IMG/VR virus record: IMGVR_UViG_3300027759_000493
Span: 1-21,466 of that record
Source of the DNA: a virus
DNA: 21,466 nucleotides
Reading direction: 5' to 3' (one strand)
Made by a program: the position numbers and the translations under genes. This document shows, one piece after another, positions 20,653 through 21,466 of the stretch. The notes below the pieces were generated by a model, which searched no databases, was not told where the DNA came from, and saw nothing but the letters and a program-made list of their open reading frames with translations. The first letter of the stretch is position 1. The number at the start of each line of letters is the position of its first letter.

Positions 20653-21112
20653 TTCTCTTTTGCTCAAGCAAAGCCTCTAACTTACCTTTGGCCTTAACTT
20701 CAGCAACCCCCAACTTACTGCGATCCGTTGGCGTGAGACCAAGCAAGGAAAGCAATTTAACAATATCGTTTTCTACAGTGTTGAGCATCCCAAACAAAGG
20801 GTTGGCGTAGGCGTAACCCTTATCTGTATAAAGCACATAATCAGATAAGGCTAACTTTTCCTTTAGCTCATATTTCTTATCCATCTTTTCGCAGAGTTCA
20901 ACTAGCAACCTGGCATCAGTGTTTGCTATCCAGGGTGCCATTGCTCGAACATCTAGCCACATCTTTTGGCCTGCATCGCTAAGGTGCAAAGGCGCATCGC
21001 TCTTGATTTGAGGCAAGGCAATTACATTTTTGGAATCAGGCAATGGGCGTTGCCCAGGGTTTCCATTCTTTCGCTTTTGCTCAATTGGCTTGCGCGGTCT
21101 GCCTGCAGTCAT
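20645..21112 (-). CDS. Terminase small subunit (P27 family-like)
   Basis: This 155-residue protein starts MTAGRPRKPIEQKRKNGNPG and continues QRPLPD, a basic linker typical of P27-family small terminases. PLHLSDAGQKMWLDVRAMAP, TDARLLVELCEKMDKKYELK and the C-terminal KLLSLLGLTPTDRSKLGV helix match the family's helical core and end motif (LGLTPxxRxxLG). It recognises the packaging site on phage DNA and loads the large subunit. The gene overlaps the upstream nuclease by 32 nt and the large subunit by 8 nt. The ribosome site before its ATG is weak, so coupling to the nuclease gene is likely. Confidence 0.9.
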   Translation of the reverse strand: MTAGRPRKPIEQKRKNGNPGQRPLPDSKNVIALPQIKSDAPLHLSDAGQKMWLDVRAMAPWIANTDARLLVELCEKMDKKYELKEKLALSDYVLYTDKGYAYANPLFGMLNTVENDIVKLLSLLGLTPTDRSKLGVAEVKAKGKLEALLEQKRNG

Positions 21113-21466
21113 TGGTATCCATTTCGCTTAGTAACCTACCGCCCCCGGCCAGGTTGATTGCTTTGCTTATTGGTAGGTATCCAACAACTTTATCTATCGT
21201 GTTGGCATTTGAAAAATCAGTGGTTGATGGCATCGGTTCACTTTGCCAAACAATTTCTTGGCTTGAAAGATTCCAGGCATAAATCCCTAGCGGGGTTGAG
21301 TTGATATACACCGCCTGGTAGTTCAAGTTTTCAGCTTTAGAAACCAAAGCATCAAACTTATGTTTCTCAATCAACAGTTCGTTGTAATGCGTGCGCCTGC
21401 ATTTGAGTTCAATAATCAAACCGCGCTCATCGCTTACGCAGTCTGCACGATCAAATTGGCCTAAGA
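21081..21466 (-). CDS. PD-(D/E)XK-type nuclease, 5' end cut by window edge
   Basis: The frame is open to the window edge, so the real start is outside. Visible residues include GQFDRADCVSDERG, then LIIELKCRRTHYNELLIEKH, and end SEMDTNDCRQTAQAN. Asp in FDRADCV and the IELK (E-x-K) strand form the PD-(D/E)XK core, with the following RRTHYNELLIEKHKF helix completing the fold. The rest (YQAVYINSTPLGIYAWNLSS) gives the second beta layer. It may be a restriction-like, resolvase-like or VRR-NUC-like nuclease, I cannot tell. It overlaps the small terminase by 32 nt. In many HK97-like phages this place is held by an HNH endonuclease required for packaging, so a packaging role for this nuclease is a reasonable inference. 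Confidence 0.72.
   Translation of the reverse strand, partial: LGQFDRADCVSDERGLIIELKCRRTHYNELLIEKHKFDALVSKAENLNYQAVYINSTPLGIYAWNLSSQEIVWQSEPMPSTTDFSNANTIDKVVGYLPISKAINLAGGGRLLSEMDTNDCRQTAQAN

Noticed and set aside
20653-20667. TTG start of the large terminase at 20667
   Set aside because: ATG 20652 gives the ATGGCTGA overlap seen at another junction in this operon, and the five extra residues carry no motif; TTG cannot be excluded.
1-21466. Integrase, repressor, attachment site, tRNA, transposase or CRISPR
   Set aside because: I saw no sequence with these features; the lifestyle and host are therefore not settled by this window.

Overview
The window holds the late (structural and lysis) half of a tailed dsDNA phage of the siphovirus type. 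Every convincing gene is on the minus strand, so the transcript reads from high to low coordinates. I see no integrase, repressor, tRNA, rRNA or host gene, so nothing shows whether the phage is temperate. Base composition looks below 50% G+C by eye. There is a CHAP lysin with small membrane proteins and no recognisable spanin, which fits a host without an outer membrane. Taken with the actinophage-like head and tail order, I would guess an uncultivated freshwater actinobacterial phage, but this is inference; the sequence does not identify the host. Stop-start overlaps (TAATG, ATGA, TAAATG) and many G-rich Shine-Dalgarno sites (GGGGGA) show a tightly coupled operon.

Layout in transcription order. 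Packaging and head (21466 to 12745): a PD-(D/E)XK nuclease cut by the window edge, small and large terminase, a 46-residue membrane miniprotein, the portal, a maturation protease preceded in frame by a HAD phosphatase domain, the HK97-fold major capsid protein, a GT-A glycosyltransferase, a 41-residue basic miniprotein, a head-tail connector, a tail terminator and a 56-residue protein. Tail (12745 to 8308): two tandem tail tube paralogs, a tail assembly chaperone made in two forms by an apparent -1 frameshift, an HK97-gp10-like protein, a short tape measure protein and a minor tail protein. Tip and lysis (8299 to 5647): a spike with decapeptide repeats and a self-cleaving S74 chaperone, a coiled-coil miniprotein, two holin candidates and a CHAP endolysin. 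Receptor-binding cassette (5618 to 1): an adaptor-like protein, a three-block collagen-like fibre, a second short collagen-like fibre, a two-module glycine-rich fibre, two small proteins and a glycosyltransferase cut by the left edge.

The most notable items are: (1) the HAD domain joined in frame to the prohead protease, with a perfect AAGGAG site and ATG inside the gene that could also release the protease alone; (2) a frameshift signal in the tail chaperone with a perfect 15-bp stem just downstream; (3) a capsid gene flanked by two stem-loops, the downstream one having a six-base loop exactly complementary to the Shine-Dalgarno site of the following glycosyltransferase; (4) duplicated tail tube genes that share a 65-nt block with one mismatch although the rest has diverged; and (5) threonine-rich collagen fibres in an operon with two glycosyltransferases. 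Three genes of 41 to 46 codons were found by reading the gaps between larger genes.
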